Translations under genes and position numbers: made by a program
In this document: positions 23,735-36,542 of the stretch, one piece after another
Layout of the letters: the number at the start of each line of letters is the position of its first letter
How positions within the stretch are numbered: position 1 is the first letter of the stretch
The notes under the pieces: model-generated
The model's input: the letters and a program-made list of their open reading frames with translations, nothing else
Database searches by the model: none
Told to the model about the DNA's origin: nothing
DNA from: Girardinichthys multiradiatus
Taxonomy: Eukaryota; Chordata; Actinopteri; Cyprinodontiformes; Goodeidae
Direction: 5' to 3'
Length of the DNA stretch: 64,000 bases
NCBI RefSeq assembly: GCF_021462225.1
Contig: NC_061798.1
Coordinates: forward strand, 25,769,320-25,833,319

Positions 23735-24781
23735 TTCTGTTCACATGTGTTTTGTGGACCTGGAGAAGGCATTCGACTGTGTCCCTCGTGATGCCCTGTG
23801 GGGGGTGCTCCAGGAGTATGGAATCGGGGGCCCTTTATTAGGGGCCATCCGGTCCCTGTACGAGCGGAGTAGGAGTTTGGTCCGCATTGCCGGCACTAAG
23901 TCGGACAGGATTTCTAGACGCAGCCAAGGGCCGGAGGGGGTCTGGTTTGGGGACCAGTGGATTTCGTCTCTTCTTTTTGCGGATGACGTGGTCCTGCTGG
24001 CCCCCTCTAGCCAAGACCTACAGCATGCACTGTGGCGGTTCGCAGCCGAGTGTGAAGCGGCTGGGATGAGGATCAGCTCCTCCAAGTCCGAGGCCATGGT
24101 ACTCGACCGGAAAAGGGTGGCTTGTCCTCTTCAGGTTGGAGGGGAGTTCCTGCCTCAAGTGGAGGAGTTTAAGTATCTCGGGGTCTTGTTCACGAGTGAG
24201 GGTAGAATGGAGCGGGAGATCGACAGACGGATCGGCTGCCACAGTAATGGGGGCGCTGTGCCGGTCCATTGTGGTGAAGAGAGAGCTGAGCCGAAAAGCA
24301 AAGCTCTCAATTTACTGGTCGGTCTACGTTCCTACCCTCACCTATGGCCATGAACTTTGGGTCATGACCGAAAGAACGAGATCACGGATACAAGCGGCTG
24401 AAATGAGCTTCCTCCGTAGGGTGGCCGGGCACTCCCTTAGAGATAGGGTGAGGAGCTCGGCCATCCGGGAGGAGCTCGGAGTAGAGCCGCTGCTCCTCCA
24501 CATCGAGAGGAGCCAGTTGAGGTGGCTCGGGCATCTATACCGGATGCCTCCTGGACGCCTTCCTCGGGAGGTGTTCCAGGCACGTCCCACCGGGAGGAGG
24601 CCCAGGGGACGGCCCAGGACACGCTGGAGGGACTATGTCTCTCGGCTGGCCTGGGAATGCCTTGGGCTCCCCCTGGAGGAGCTGGAGGAGGTGTCTGGAC
24701 AGAGGGACGTCTGGGCGTCTCTGCTGAGTCTGCTGCCCCCGCGACCCGGTCCTGGATAAGCGGAAGACGACGAACGAACGA
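23735..24781 (+). pseudogene. Rex3/RTE-like LINE reverse transcriptase, broken
   Basis: Non-LTR retrotransposon, 5'-truncated. The reverse transcriptase A box (FVDLEKAFDCVPR) is at the start and the catalytic LLFADDVVLLA box lies at about 23,970-24,005. Between AGTKS and DRISRRSQG (near 23,903) the segment that normally carries the B box (QG-x-x-L-S-P) is missing, so there is an internal deletion. A frame break near 24,235 moves the C-terminal part (WVMTERTRSRIQAAEMSFLRR, TRWRDYVSRLAWE, LLSLLPPRPGPG) to another frame, open to 24,759. The end GGATAAGCGGAAGACGACGAACGAACGAAC is a short tandem tail typical of Rex3-type elements. Inactive. Confidence 0.85.
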
Positions 24782-25577
24782 ACTTCCTGTTATCGTCCAA
24801 TCATATGTTGCGGTTGAGTTACGCCCACAAAGGCTCGTCCAATCATATGTTAAGGTTAAGTTACGCCCATAGTCATATGCTTGTCAAATCATGTGCTGCG
24901 CTTGATTTGCGCTTGATTTCGTTCGTCCAATCAGTATTGGTGGTTGAGAAACGCCCTGATTGGGAAACGCCCACTTCGTCTGCAGAGACCCCTCCTTGGC
25001 TCGTTTTGCATCTGGTTTCATTCCCGCCGCTTAGTCTGGCAGTTCTTTTGCTTTATGTTGAGAGCATGGGAAATCTCCAACATGGACTTAAAATGCTGTG
25101 CAAATCTGTCAAGATCATATTTTCTCCTCTGAGATGCGCGTCGTGTATTCATGTAAACTGCTTCAATCAGTGAAGCATGTTATCTTTCAAATCCAATCAT
25201 ATATATATATAGAATATCGATGATGTATTACAAATAATTCCAGTTCCCACGGTTCCTGAATGCAACAGCAGGGAATATGTTGTTCAGCCGCTATGTTGAG
25301 CTGTCAGTCATGATTCAGCACCGTGATCTGAGGCGCCGCCCCAACTCCAAAACAGGGCCAGAAGTTTGAAGCTGAAAAAAAAATTCTGCAAGTTCAAAAA
25401 AAAAACTTGAATCTGGAAAGTAGTTTTGAACTTTTTTTTTGTCAGTTTCACATTTGTTTTTTGTTTTTTTCAGTTGCAAAACTTTTCTTTCCAGTTTTCA
25501 ACTTTTTTTTGTGGAGGTTCAAAATAATTTTTCAGGTTCAAATGTTTTTCTTTTGGCCCCAATTTAGCTCCATAAAG
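24782..25577 (-). repeat. Unclassified interspersed repeat, right (inverted) copy
   Basis: The distal 347 bp (25,231-25,577) is the reverse complement of 13,082-13,430, ending in CCCCAATTTAGCTCC. The proximal part has a degenerate tandem repeat of about 40-50 bp, TCGTCCAATCATATGTT...GTTACGCCCA (about 24,795, 24,836 and 24,922). The block 24,945-25,005 matches about 19,250-19,330 inverted. A short TA run is at about 25,199-25,212. Non-coding. Confidence 0.65.
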
Positions 25578-26255
25578 GAACATATTTACCACAAAATTCA
25601 GAGTATTACCTCTGTTCTCTGCAAAGACAAATATCTGTGGATGTCATAATTGATGATATGGGTGACAAATACATTTTGTGATTTCACCACCTAACCAGAA
25701 AAACTGGCAATAACTACTAATAACTCAAACAATGCATTACAGATAGACAGGTAAAAAAGGAAGGCAGTTTGCTGTGTTGAAACCTGAAAAAATAGATTTT
25801 TTTGTGTCATTTTTAGTTTATTTCTCATAAAATAGTCATGTATAGTTAGTTTTTGTTGACATCTTTTAAAAAGAATGATGCATAGTGAGAAGAGAGGCAT
25901 AACCCACAAACAATACACATATTGTTACCAACATATAACACTGGTTAAAAAATTATTAATATATTTTTTGTATTCTTTTGGGGCAGTCCTGCATTTTTAG
26001 TCTCAAATATCAGACTTTTATCAGTTTACTTAATTAGTTTACCTGAAACCACTAAGTTAATTCAACAGTCACCTTTTCAGCTTGGTCTCATTTCTATCAT
26101 CCTCCACCCACTGATTAATGCTTCCTGTACAGACAAACAGATAAACATGAGTAAGCAACAACCATACCATTTCATAAGAAATCAATATAACTCTATTTAG
26201 TTCTCAAATCCATCCTTTTATTTATAGATATCTGTGTAAGTCAGGATTAATATTG

Positions 26256-26390
26256 GTTCAAGTCCCAGCCCTGGCGATATTTGACGCATGTCTTCCCCTC
26301 TCTCTGCCCCCATTTCCTGTCCTATCTAAAAGCTGACAAAATAAAGGCCACTTGCACCACAAAAAATATCTTTAAAAAAGAATATCCTTT
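26256..26390 (+). mobile_element. SINE tail fragment
   Basis: TTCAAGTCCCAGCCCTGGCGA, then CATGTCTTCCCCTCTCTCTG and AAATAAAGGCCACTTGCACC are the B-box-side and tail text of a common fish SINE. The head of a related copy may be at 9958-10,030. It is 5'-truncated. Confidence 0.55.
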
Positions 26391-27090
26391 TGTGCTATTG
26401 TCATTATCACAAGTACAACAAAACTGATGACACGCAATCTGGTCTGTAGGTCAGAGTGTATTTTAGGCCAAGACATTTTGACCTACATTACCTTTAAAAG
26501 ATGTTAATATTTAAATTTCCTGAAGAAATCCAAGGTGTCTTAACGTGGCAATAGTAGCATCTGTACTGAAACTTTTCTGTATTTTACTTAAAATAAAAGA
26601 AAATCTAAACATCATTTCACCTTTTAGAGAATGAGTCGTTATTTTTCAAAGTTATATTGAAAATGAACCATGACAGTCAACAATGCTCAATACTCCCAAA
26701 CATTTCAAACAGGACTGTCTTCACATTTCCAGTACGTGCATTATAGGCAGATTAGACAGCAAATTTGCAAATCCAAAGAAGCATAAATGTTAATCAGCAG
26801 GTGGCGGCCCTTTGTCTGCTCTTGGCCCATTTATTTCATGTAATGGTACTTAATCTATTGCTGCAGTAGTTATGCTGGCTTTCATCCCTCGTTAGCATCT
26901 TTTACATCTCCAGTCATGGACAAATGCGACATCTGAAAGTTTCACCTTTGTTCATGACAAACTGGAGTTCATTTGTGTCTTTGTATAAGAGATTCACCAC
27001 ACATCTTACATTTCACATCAGTCACACAGTAATCCTTGTTGCATGTTGCTGCTAGAGATCAGGAAAGTGTTTGCATTTTGCTGAGTATTA

Positions 27091-27162
27091 AAAAGTGAAA
27101 ACACAAAGCTCTGTGCACAAAAAAAAAGTGAAAACACAAAGCTATGTGCACAAAAAAAAAAA
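27091..27162. repeat. Tandem duplication of about 37 bp
   Basis: The segment AAAAGTGAAAACACAAAGCT followed by C/A-TGTGCAC and an A run occurs twice in tandem, with one substitution and different A-tract lengths. Confidence 0.85.
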
Positions 27163-29241
27163 GATTTGGGCCAAATGCAATGATGTAAACAGGATTGACT
27201 TCCCGTCGGAGGTCATTTAAATATTTTGTGTTTCAGTCAAAATGTGTTTCTTTTAATATAATCATGTTTTGTCAGAACATTGTGACACCGTGCAACAAAC
27301 ACATCAACCTTCAAAGAATATGCTTAGTGAATTAGTGTTTCAGCTAACCACACTAAACATACAAAGTCAGTACAAGCTATGGATTTAAAGAGAAATGTTG
27401 AAAATTCCCCTGTGGAATTATTTTCACGGTTTTAAGAACTGCAAACTCAGAATTAAGTGTGAGATTTCCTCATACTGATAAAATTCTCCTCATTATATTT
27501 GTTGATACAGAACCTTGGTTTAAGATGTTCAAGGAGGAACTGAAAAGATGAATAGTTAAAGAAGCAATGAGAAGGACTTGAAATGCAAAAGGAAAAATCT
27601 AGCAGCTGTATATTAAAAAGAGAGTAACACGGGAGAGATGTTGCCAGTAATTGCAAGGTTCTTAAATTGACTTATGGAGGTACTGATCTTGTCATGAGAG
27701 GTCTGTCTAGACCTAGAATTAACATGTGTCCTGGTTGATTCTGTTGTAAATAGACAAGCTTAAAAATGACCATTTGCATCTGGCATTAAAATATGTCCTG
27801 AGTGATCAAATCATAGAAATACACTTTATCTGGAAAAATAAAAAAGTAGGCATGTCACTGAACGGTTTGTCGGCTGAGGAACATACAGGGCATCAACATG
27901 TCTGCTGATTACCCTGTAACATCACAGAAACATTCAGTCACTCGAACAACCTGTGTACTTAGGCATCCACATGGTTAAGAATCCTCTGAAGTGCATTTTG
28001 GGTAGTTATTTCCCCTACAGACTCTTAAAGAGCTAAATTATCCAGCTTAACAGAAGCAATATGGGAGAAGTAAACTACAATAAATAATGTATGAATTTAC
28101 AGAAGTCAGTGTCGGCACACAGACACTAAGAATTTTGACTCATGAAACACAGCACAGTAAATCAGCAGATGGATCACTGGCATAACTTTATTAGTTCACA
28201 CACATTGTGCTGGGGACATTCCACATATGGGAAGAGTATGTCCTTTTCATGACTTATTTATAATGTAGTGACTACAGCAGGTACTCCAAAAAAATAATCT
28301 ATATAGAAGAGAGAAAAATCACTCAACAATATTACCATCCATATATTTAGAATTATTTTGTTTTACAGGGTTATAAACCTGCTGCTGGAGGGAATTCATA
28401 TAATGTCAGTGGGTTGTCCTTCAGTTTGTCCCAGAAGGACTGCTTCAAACTAACGCAGTAAGGGGATCCTCCTCAATGCATCTTGAGTGCATTCACATCT
28501 GTATTTAGTACACTGCAGATGTGATCGGAATGCTCAGGGTTGATGTTACTACCAGTTGTGAAGGGGTTCTCAGTTATCTTAGATTCTCATATTAAAATAG
28601 GAATTTCACTTATTTAAAATGTTTATTCACAATAACTGGAATTCACTGGTAAATTCAGGCAGAAAATAATATGCAGGTATACCCACATTGTGGGGATTTT
28701 CAGAATAAACAGCAAAAAACAGATTAATTAAAAAAATGTGAAAGAAAAATTATCATAATTACAATACAGAGGAAAACACGTTTTTTGATGAGAAACTGTC
28801 TGTGAACGTTTGTAATAGTGGATAAATGGTGGGATGTGAGGGAAAACAGAAAAAGGAAAAAAGGATTGAGTGTGAGGAAGCTATTGTGATAAGACGTGAA
28901 GTCACAGTGGTGGCAGGTAAATGAGGTGGTCCAATAAAGATAAAGTTCAAAAGTGCATCAAAGTGATTTTCTACATTAATAACAACAGAATGAGGTGTCA
29001 ACATCCTACTGTTTGCACAATGTTAACCAGGAAAGCCACCTTAAAGGGAAAAAAATCTTCCCGAAAATATACACAAAGAAAAATGTAAAGACACGATAAT
29101 ATCCTATGTACAAAGGTTGTACGAATAGACCAACTTTAACTAGAAGTAGTTGTGGATCTTTATATAGTACAAACTAATTCATGTTTGGATTCTTTCTACA
29201 GCAACTTTCCTTTTCCTTCTCAAACAGGCAAGAAATTAGCT

Positions 29242-29853
29242 CTATGTAAAGTCTTTTGACACTGCCTCAATGAAATTTGGAGCTGACATGAGTATAGTGA
29301 AGGTACAGATGATGGAGAACAGCGAGAAGGCCACCAAGCATAACCGATCCACGACAGCAGCAGCAAACTTCCATTCACTGCAGATTTCCTCCCCCTCATC
29401 CTGCTCTCGAAATCGCCTAGCAATATATTGCACTTCTTCCAGGATGAGCGAGATTTCCGGGATCTGCTCCAACAGCAATGTCCGTGTATGGTCCAAGGGG
29501 ATGTCCGGTTGGGAAGAGCCACTGAGGTGGTTTCCTCCCCCTACGCCTCCTTCATCGCCAATGCCGCATGTCACCAAGCCTGATTCGGTGCTCGGTGGGA
29601 AAGTGGGGTTGCCTGTTCCCATGGCGTGGTACCCAAAGTACAGGTTCATGTTGCCGTTGGTAGTAGTCGACTGGGTGGAGGCCTGCCCTGGTATCGTGGT
29701 CATTTGGATGCTGGTGGTACTGGTGTGGTGAGGAGGAGAGTGAGAGTATTTGTAAGTTGGAGGGTTACTCAAGCTCACTGCTGTTTTATTTTCTTCCCCG
29801 GGCTTCTTCATGCGGAGGAACCAAGCACACCAGTTCAGAAGAATGACACGGAC
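29242..29853 (-). CDS. chrna8: chrna8 exon 10: cytoplasmic loop, M4, stop
   Basis: Last coding exon, 612 bp, from the acceptor CAG/GTCCGTGTC to TAG at 29,242-29,244. It encodes [20 protein letters not shown], then a long cytoplasmic loop rich in Ser, Thr, Pro and His with a Gly run (GGVGGG), the amphipathic helix ([20 protein letters not shown]) and the fourth membrane segment (about [20 protein letters not shown]), ending in [10 protein letters not shown]. The helix before M4 and the M4 segment are highly conserved in alpha7/alpha8, whereas the central loop looks lineage-specific. The loop normally governs trafficking and interaction with chaperones such as RIC3 and NACHO. Confidence 0.96.
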   Translation of the reverse strand, partial: VRVILLNWCAWFLRMKKPGEENKTAVSLSNPPTYKYSHSPPHHTSTTSIQMTTIPGQASTQSTTTNGNMNLYFGYHAMGTGNPTFPPSTESGLVTCGIGDEGGVGGGNHLSGSSQPDIPLDHTRTLLLEQIPEISLILEEVQYIARRFREQDEGEEICSEWKFAAAVVDRLCLVAFSLFSIICTFTILMSAPNFIEAVSKDFT

Positions 29854-30329
29854 CTGGTCAACGAAAATATGAAAGCATAAAGGAAGGACAAAAACTAAGA
29901 AAGATAAAATGATCAAAGGAATAAAAACTTAAATGTTTCAGATAATTAAACATATTCTATTATCAGAAAAAGGTTACCAGAGTAACTACAATAAACTGCT
30001 TTCAAACAATTATTTTATTTGTTAATGAAAAAAAGCCATCCAAACCAAACAGAATGCATGTCATGATATAGAGTGATTGCCGTTTCTAAATCATGAATTA
30101 ACTGTGATTAACCAAATCTTTTTTGTTCAGTTTCACTAGCCACAGTTCTGGATACTGTGAGACCTGTAGAATCAAGAAATCAACTAAATAGAACCTGTCT
30201 GACAACATGAAGAAGGGTGAAAAGAGTGAAACATCTAAAAAGCAAAACATAATGTCCTAATCTATAGAAACAGGCGAACAGATTCTAAACAAAGTATCAA
30301 CCTGGAAAGGATTACGAATTTTCCAAGGT

Positions 30330-30490
30330 GAAACACAGTGAGAGCCATTATCCTCAATTGGAGAAAAGAAGGAACATTGGTGAACCTTCCCAGGAGTGGC
30401 TGGCCTGTCAAAATTATTCCAAGCATGCATCAAGACCTCGTCCAGGAGATCATAAAGAAACCCAAAACAAAATCTAAAGCATATGTTTTT
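30330..30490 (+). pseudogene. Tc1-like transposase N-terminal scrap
   Basis: Plus-strand reading LNWRKEGTLVNLPRSGWPVK and the following QDLVQEIIKKPK match the linker between the two DNA-binding domains of Tc1-like transposases (consensus TVNLPRSGRP). No catalytic part is present. Confidence 0.65.
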
Positions 30491-30585
30491 CTCATGCTTG
30501 CAGTGACACATTCAATATGTTGTGATTTACTGACATGAATGCAAAGAAGAGGTCAGGTACAAAATAGCTTTGAACAGATTTTTTA

Positions 30586-30690
30586 TGGCTCGCTATGGTT
30601 CAGTGGGATGATTCATTTTTTAATGTTTGGAGGGTTGTGAGTTTAATTCCAACTTCCTCCAACCATGTATTGAAGTGTGTAAAATGTGAA
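30586..30690 (+). mobile_element. Degraded tRNA-like SINE remnant
   Basis: CGCTATGGTTCAGTGGGATGA resembles an A-box region, and GGGTTGTGAGTTTAATTCC followed by CTTCCTCCAACCATG resembles the B box and body of a fish SINE. Strongly decayed. Confidence 0.4.
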
Positions 30691-31123
30691 GAATGTAACT
30701 TGTATAAAAATGCTTTGATTGGTCAACATAACTAGAAAAGTCCTAAATGTTAATTTAATTTATGATTTATCAATCAGACAGGGCGAAAGGTCTAACTGAA
30801 GCATATGGATGTCTCATAAGTAAAACTGCTGTTGTTGAGGATGCAGGGTTTACATGAAAGAGGTACATCAGCTGCAACATCATTTTCCATCCTAACAACG
30901 CGGTCATTTGCAAACGTTATGCAGAGACATGATGAGAAATTGACAAGACTTGTCTGAAACACAAAATAAAACCTAGAAACCTGAGTGACTTTAATCTATG
31001 TGTGCTGAATGTCACAAAAGTTGATGGAAGATGACATTAACACTTTTTTTTTAAATGCAGGGAACAGATTTTTTTAGTTAAGATTTTCATACATATTTAC
31101 TTTTACAAGGACCTTTAACCTAC

Positions 31124-31233
31124 CCATTTAGGCATTTTTCCTCCTCGCGGATCATGGTGGTGGAACTGTAGAACCAGGACTGTTACCACCACAGACAAGC
31201 CCACAATCATCATGGTGCTGGCAAAGTACTGTG
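31124..31233 (-). CDS. chrna8: chrna8 exon 9: M3 segment
   Basis: 110 bp, from acceptor TTTGCAG/CACAG to donor TGG/GTAGGT. It encodes (A)[20 protein letters not shown] and then [16 protein letters not shown]: the third membrane segment and the start of the cytoplasmic loop. The alanine codon is split G|CA with exon 8. The length and phase equal the family's usual exon. Only about 30 bp of intron separate the acceptor from an adjoining repeat-like sequence. Confidence 0.97.
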
Positions 31234-31259
31234 CTGCAAAGGAATGGAAACATACGTAC

Positions 31260-31890
31260 AGATCAGTGGCGGATGCTGGTCTTTCAAGGAGGGGAAGCTC
31301 AATTTCAAGATCGCTGATTTGCTCATTTCGCTGTCAATCAAAAAGGGATTCAGCCTCAGACAGATCATCCAATCATCATGCAGAAGCTGAGCGTCCGGAC
31401 CAGCCGAGGCCAGCCCACTGCCCCATAGACCCCCGGAGACGCTGAGTGTCCGGTGGGCGGGACAAAGCCCAGCATTTTTGCTTCGCTATTGAACTCACTG
31501 TTTAAAGAACTGTGAAGCTGCGGGAATGAGTGAGAGGAAAGCCACGTCGTTACCAGTGTTAAGAAGCTGATTCTGAACAAAAGTTGAGCATGTTGTAGCG
31601 CATATTTAGTCAATGACATGAACACACAACAGTATATATTTGATCACTTATTTTTTGACATTTTAGGACTTAGACTTAGAGCAATCGCCACTAGCACAGA
31701 TTATAAATTCTTCTTAGGGTAATGAAAACTGTCGTTAATAGAAATTGTAGCCCTTCATTTAGAATTGTCCCCAAAGTTTTAAATCAGAGGGAAGTTGGAT
31801 GGATTACTAATATGTTGAGTTCTAATCTGCAATCCACCGAAAATACAACACATAAAGACAAAGGAATCAAAAAATACACTGTATTGCATT
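31260..31890. repeat. Probable unclassified repeat beside exon 9
   Basis: Starting near 31,262 with AGTGGCGGATGCTGG is a locally GC-rich block (GGGGAAGCTCAATTTCAAGA, CCCACTGCCCCATAGACCC, GGTGGGCGGGACAAAGCCC) that resembles a widely dispersed fish repeat. Its family and exact right boundary are unknown. No coding potential. Confidence 0.45.
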
Positions 31891-31908
31891 TGATAAGTAT
31901 ATGTTTAT

Positions 31909-32866
31909 GTGCAAAACCCTGTCTGCATGCATTTCAACGCTCTAAAGACAGTGGAGATGGTTGTGGACTTCAGGCAGAACCCAGCCCCACCTGCCCCCAT
32001 CACCCTCTGTGACTCCACAATTGACACTGTGGAATCTTTCCGCTTCCTGGGAACCATCATCTCCCAGGATCTCAAGTGGGAGCCAAACATCAGCTCCCTC
32101 ATCAAGAAAGCCCAGCAGAGGATGTTCTTCCTGCGGCAGCTGAAGAAATTCAACCTGCCAAAGACTATGATGGTGCACTTCTACACAGCCATCATTGAGT
32201 CCATCCTCACCTCCTCCATCACCATCTGGTACGCCGCTGCTACAGCCAAGGATAAGGGCAGGCTGCAGCGTGTCATTCGGTCTGCTGAGAAGGTGATTGG
32301 CTGCAGTCTACTGTCGCTCCAGGAACTGTACACCTCCAGGACCCTGAAGCGGGCAGGGAAGATTCTGGCTGATCCCTCCCACCCCGGTCACAGACTCTTT
32401 GAGACTCTCCCCTCTGGCAGGAGGCTGCGGTCCATCCGGACCAAAACCTCACGCCACAAGAACAGTTTTTTCCCATCTGCCACCAGCCTGGTTAACAAAG
32501 CCCGGAAACCACCCTGACATTCCCCCTTTCCCCCACACCCCCCCTTTTTTTGCTGACAGGACACCTGTAACCTGTAACTCTATGCGTTACATTAACGCTC
32601 AGCTTGGACTCCTGCTTACTTGCACTGCTTTACTTGCACAATGATCACCTGCACTGTTGTATTGCTCTTGCATCTTATACTGCTCTATATTTACTCTCAC
32701 TCACTTAAAACTGTGCACTTATATTTATATTATATTGTAGATATGTTTGTACTGTTTAATTTGTACTGTATTGCACCGACTATGCCAAAACAAATTCCTT
32801 GTATGTCCAAAAACGTACTTGGCAATAAAGCTTTTCTGATTCTGATTCTGATTCTGATTCTGATTT
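31909..32866 (+). pseudogene. L2/CR1-type LINE, C-terminal part and 3' UTR
   Basis: 5'-truncated non-LTR retrotransposon inside intron 8, antisense to chrna8. The frame open to 32,517 encodes the region after the reverse transcriptase catalytic core: MVVDFRQNPAPPAPITLC, SFRFLGTIISQDLKWEPNIS, QQRMFFLRQLKKFNLP, GRRLRSIRTKTSRHKNSFFP. The 3' UTR runs from 32,521 and ends with AATAAAGC and a (TTCTGA)n tail (32,837-32,866). The family's 3' end also occurs inverted at 22,388-22,615. The FADD catalytic box is not included, so it is inactive. Confidence 0.88.
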
Positions 32867-33732
<866 letters not shown>

Positions 33733-34084
33733 TTATTAACTTATGAGACCTAAAAATAAAAGCAACTCCTGGCATAATAACAGATTTAAAAAAAGATTTT
33801 TGGAGTGTTTGTTTTTATTTAATTTGACCCTGTCTCACTAAGTGCTGTGCCATTTTGAATCAAGCTGGCATTTTCAGGTTCAGGTGGTTGTCTTCTGTTG
33901 GATTTATGATGTAGTTTTGTATTCATCTGACAATGAATTGTACTCACAAATGCTAATATGCATCCTTAATGTCAGCATTAGCATAGCATAATGACAAATA
34001 TGGTTCTGAAAAAAGCATTGGGACCTGATATTACTGAGATATGGGAGATCTATATTCTTGTCTAAGTCCTTTTGTGTTAGATTA

Positions 34085-34387
<303 letters not shown>

Positions 34388-35512
34388 TTAGAATTTATGA
34401 AGTGAAAACTCTATAATGGTCAATGAAGGGCAGAGTGTTATTCTGTGTTACCCTTATAGACAGAAATCACCCAGACAAAGGTCAGGGGTTTTAAGTTTTA
34501 GCAGTCATTTTAAACAACTCTTTTGAGAGGAATTCTTTCAGTTTTTATTTTGACAATGAATTTGTGGCAGTTTTTTACATTCTCACAGTATGTTATTTAA
34601 TATGGACAGTAAAATAAATATTCAGTAAAAAGCGTTTGTTATTTTATATATAATACAATTTAGATTAATTTCCAGCTTGCAGCAATTATTCCTGATTCAG
34701 TTATGAGGGAATCTCGTTCACAGTGACTGTTCAAGACTTAGCAAAACTGGGGGTAAATAACAGAAAATACTGATTCAAACAGTGCAATAATTTATTTAGA
34801 ATAACTCTAAGCAAAAAATATATATAATCGATTTCTTCTCAGTATACAATAAGTGTTTAGAAAAATGCCAAACTTCTTTTCTTGGAGTGTATATGTAATA
34901 CATATAAACATATAAATTCAGTCTAGTGTTATAAAATGAATATTTTGTAACACCATCTTGCCAAGGACAGGCCGTGTCTCCATCACAGGCCCAGCATAGA
35001 GACACTTAAGTTAACATGCATGTTTTCAAACTTGGGTGAAAATGAGAAAATACTCATCAAAGAAAGGCTCCAGTTGAGATCCAAACCTTCTACCTATGAA
35101 AAACTACTGGAGTATGTTAGATGAGAAAACCAGTCTTCTAATCTGCAGAAAAAGGTTACCTTCCGCCAGATTGAAAAAATTGTGAAAATGGATTGTTCTT
35201 CTGACCCAAAAAAATACTTATCTAATGGGAATATGTTGAATTGATGTGTGGCTATAGTTAGCAAAGTAGAAAAGGAGAGACGTGAGCACTTCAACTTTTC
35301 TCAACAACCTCCAATGTGTGGGAGAGCAATGTAAAAATAAACAGGCAAAGAAACAGCTTCTCAACTAGAATATTGGCTTTGAAAGGGAAAGCAACAGAAG
35401 GCTGAGGAATAGGAACACAAAACAGTCACAGCCAACCTGTTCAACTGTGGAAGGTTCTAGACAGATGTTTTTTCAGCATTCCTCAGCTTCCCCTGTATTT
35501 TATTGTCCCTGT

Positions 35513-35731
35513 CCCAGCTTTGTTGGAAAGTGTTGCAAACATCAAATTCAAAATTAGTGAATATTTACAAAAAACAATACAGTTTGTCACTTTGAACATT
35601 AAATATCTTGTCTTTGGAGTGTATTCAATTGCATATAGGTTCACCAGGATTTGCAAATCATTGTATTCTGTTTTTATTTACGTTTTTCACAACATCCAAA
35701 CTTTATTAGAATTAGGGTTGCATTACCCAGT
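35513..35731. mobile_element. DNA transposon terminal fragment or MITE
   Basis: Text such as GAACATTAAATATCTTGTCT, GGATTTGCAAATCATTGTAT and TCTGTTTTTATTTACG is the familiar end of a dispersed fish DNA-transposon family. No transposase or opposite terminus recognised. Confidence 0.5.
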
Positions 35732-36476
35732 TGAGGGAGCAGCTTCAAAATAACCCAAAAACCTCAAAGAAATACTTAAAACCCTCCAATGTTTTAGATT
35801 GGGCTTTTGAAGCTACATCATCTTCAATTTGATTTTCCATATTCCTATTTGCATAGTTTACCTGTCTGTTTGTCAAACTGGAAACAGAAACAGAAATGAC
35901 CTTGTCCTAGTCACAGATATATCAAAAGAGGTGTATGAATTTGTATTAATTAGAGGTTATGTGTTTAGGTTTGGAGTACCGATTTTAATCAAAAGAACAA
36001 GAGAACACTAAAATTATAGCACTTTGAAATGGTAATAACATAATCAAAGCTATGGGTGTTAATTATGTTCACATCTAGCAGGGTGTGTGTTTTTGAGACA
36101 AAAGGGAGGCGAGTTTTCTGGACCACAATTAGCAATCAGTTTGGAATACAAATCCAGCTGAAGTGCCGCAGATTTAATTATGGGTTGAGTGTGACAGATC
36201 ATCCATATCAACCAGTTTGAATCTTTTCAATATTTTAATACTTACACAGCATTTGTGAGAAATGCTCTTGTCTGAAACAATCAACAGCAAAACCTAGAAA
36301 CACAACTCATTATCATGTCTTATTAAAAGAACTGATTTCCTAAAGAAATTAAATTTAAATAAATTAAATGGATCTAATTTCATTTCATTTAAACTTTGTC
36401 ACCTGGCAAAGAAGAGAAATAGCTTTTGTTAGCCACCTATTAACTTGATGGATTACAGACTTGCAAATCAAGATCC

Positions 36477-36480
<4 letters not shown>

Positions 36481-36541
<61 letters not shown>
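36481..36541. repeat. (TG)n microsatellite
   Basis: About 61 bp of uninterrupted TG repeats inside chrna8 intron 6. Open frames across it (poly Thr-His or Cys-Val) are artefacts. Confidence 0.98.

Positions 36542-36542
<1 letters not shown>

Larger units (their letters stand above)
25578..29241. other. Downstream flank and probable 3' UTR of chrna8
   Basis: No further exon recognised. The part nearest 29,241 should be the chrna8 3' untranslated region on the minus strand; one candidate AATAAA on that strand lies at 28,622-28,627, unproven. Other contents are a SINE tail at 26,256-26,390 and a 37-bp tandem duplication at 27,091-27,162. The rest is unrecognised. Confidence 0.4.
29854..31123. 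other. chrna8 intron 9
   Basis: 1270-bp intron with GT-AG ends. It contains a Tc1 transposase scrap at 30,330-30,490 and a SINE remnant at 30,586-30,690. Nothing else recognised. Confidence 0.7.

Noticed and set aside
13082..25577. A Maverick/Polinton or herpesvirus-piggyBac type giant transposon with long terminal repeats
   Set aside because: No polymerase B, capsid, ATPase, protease or herpesvirus genes lie inside; the contents are ordinary smaller transposons and an ERV.
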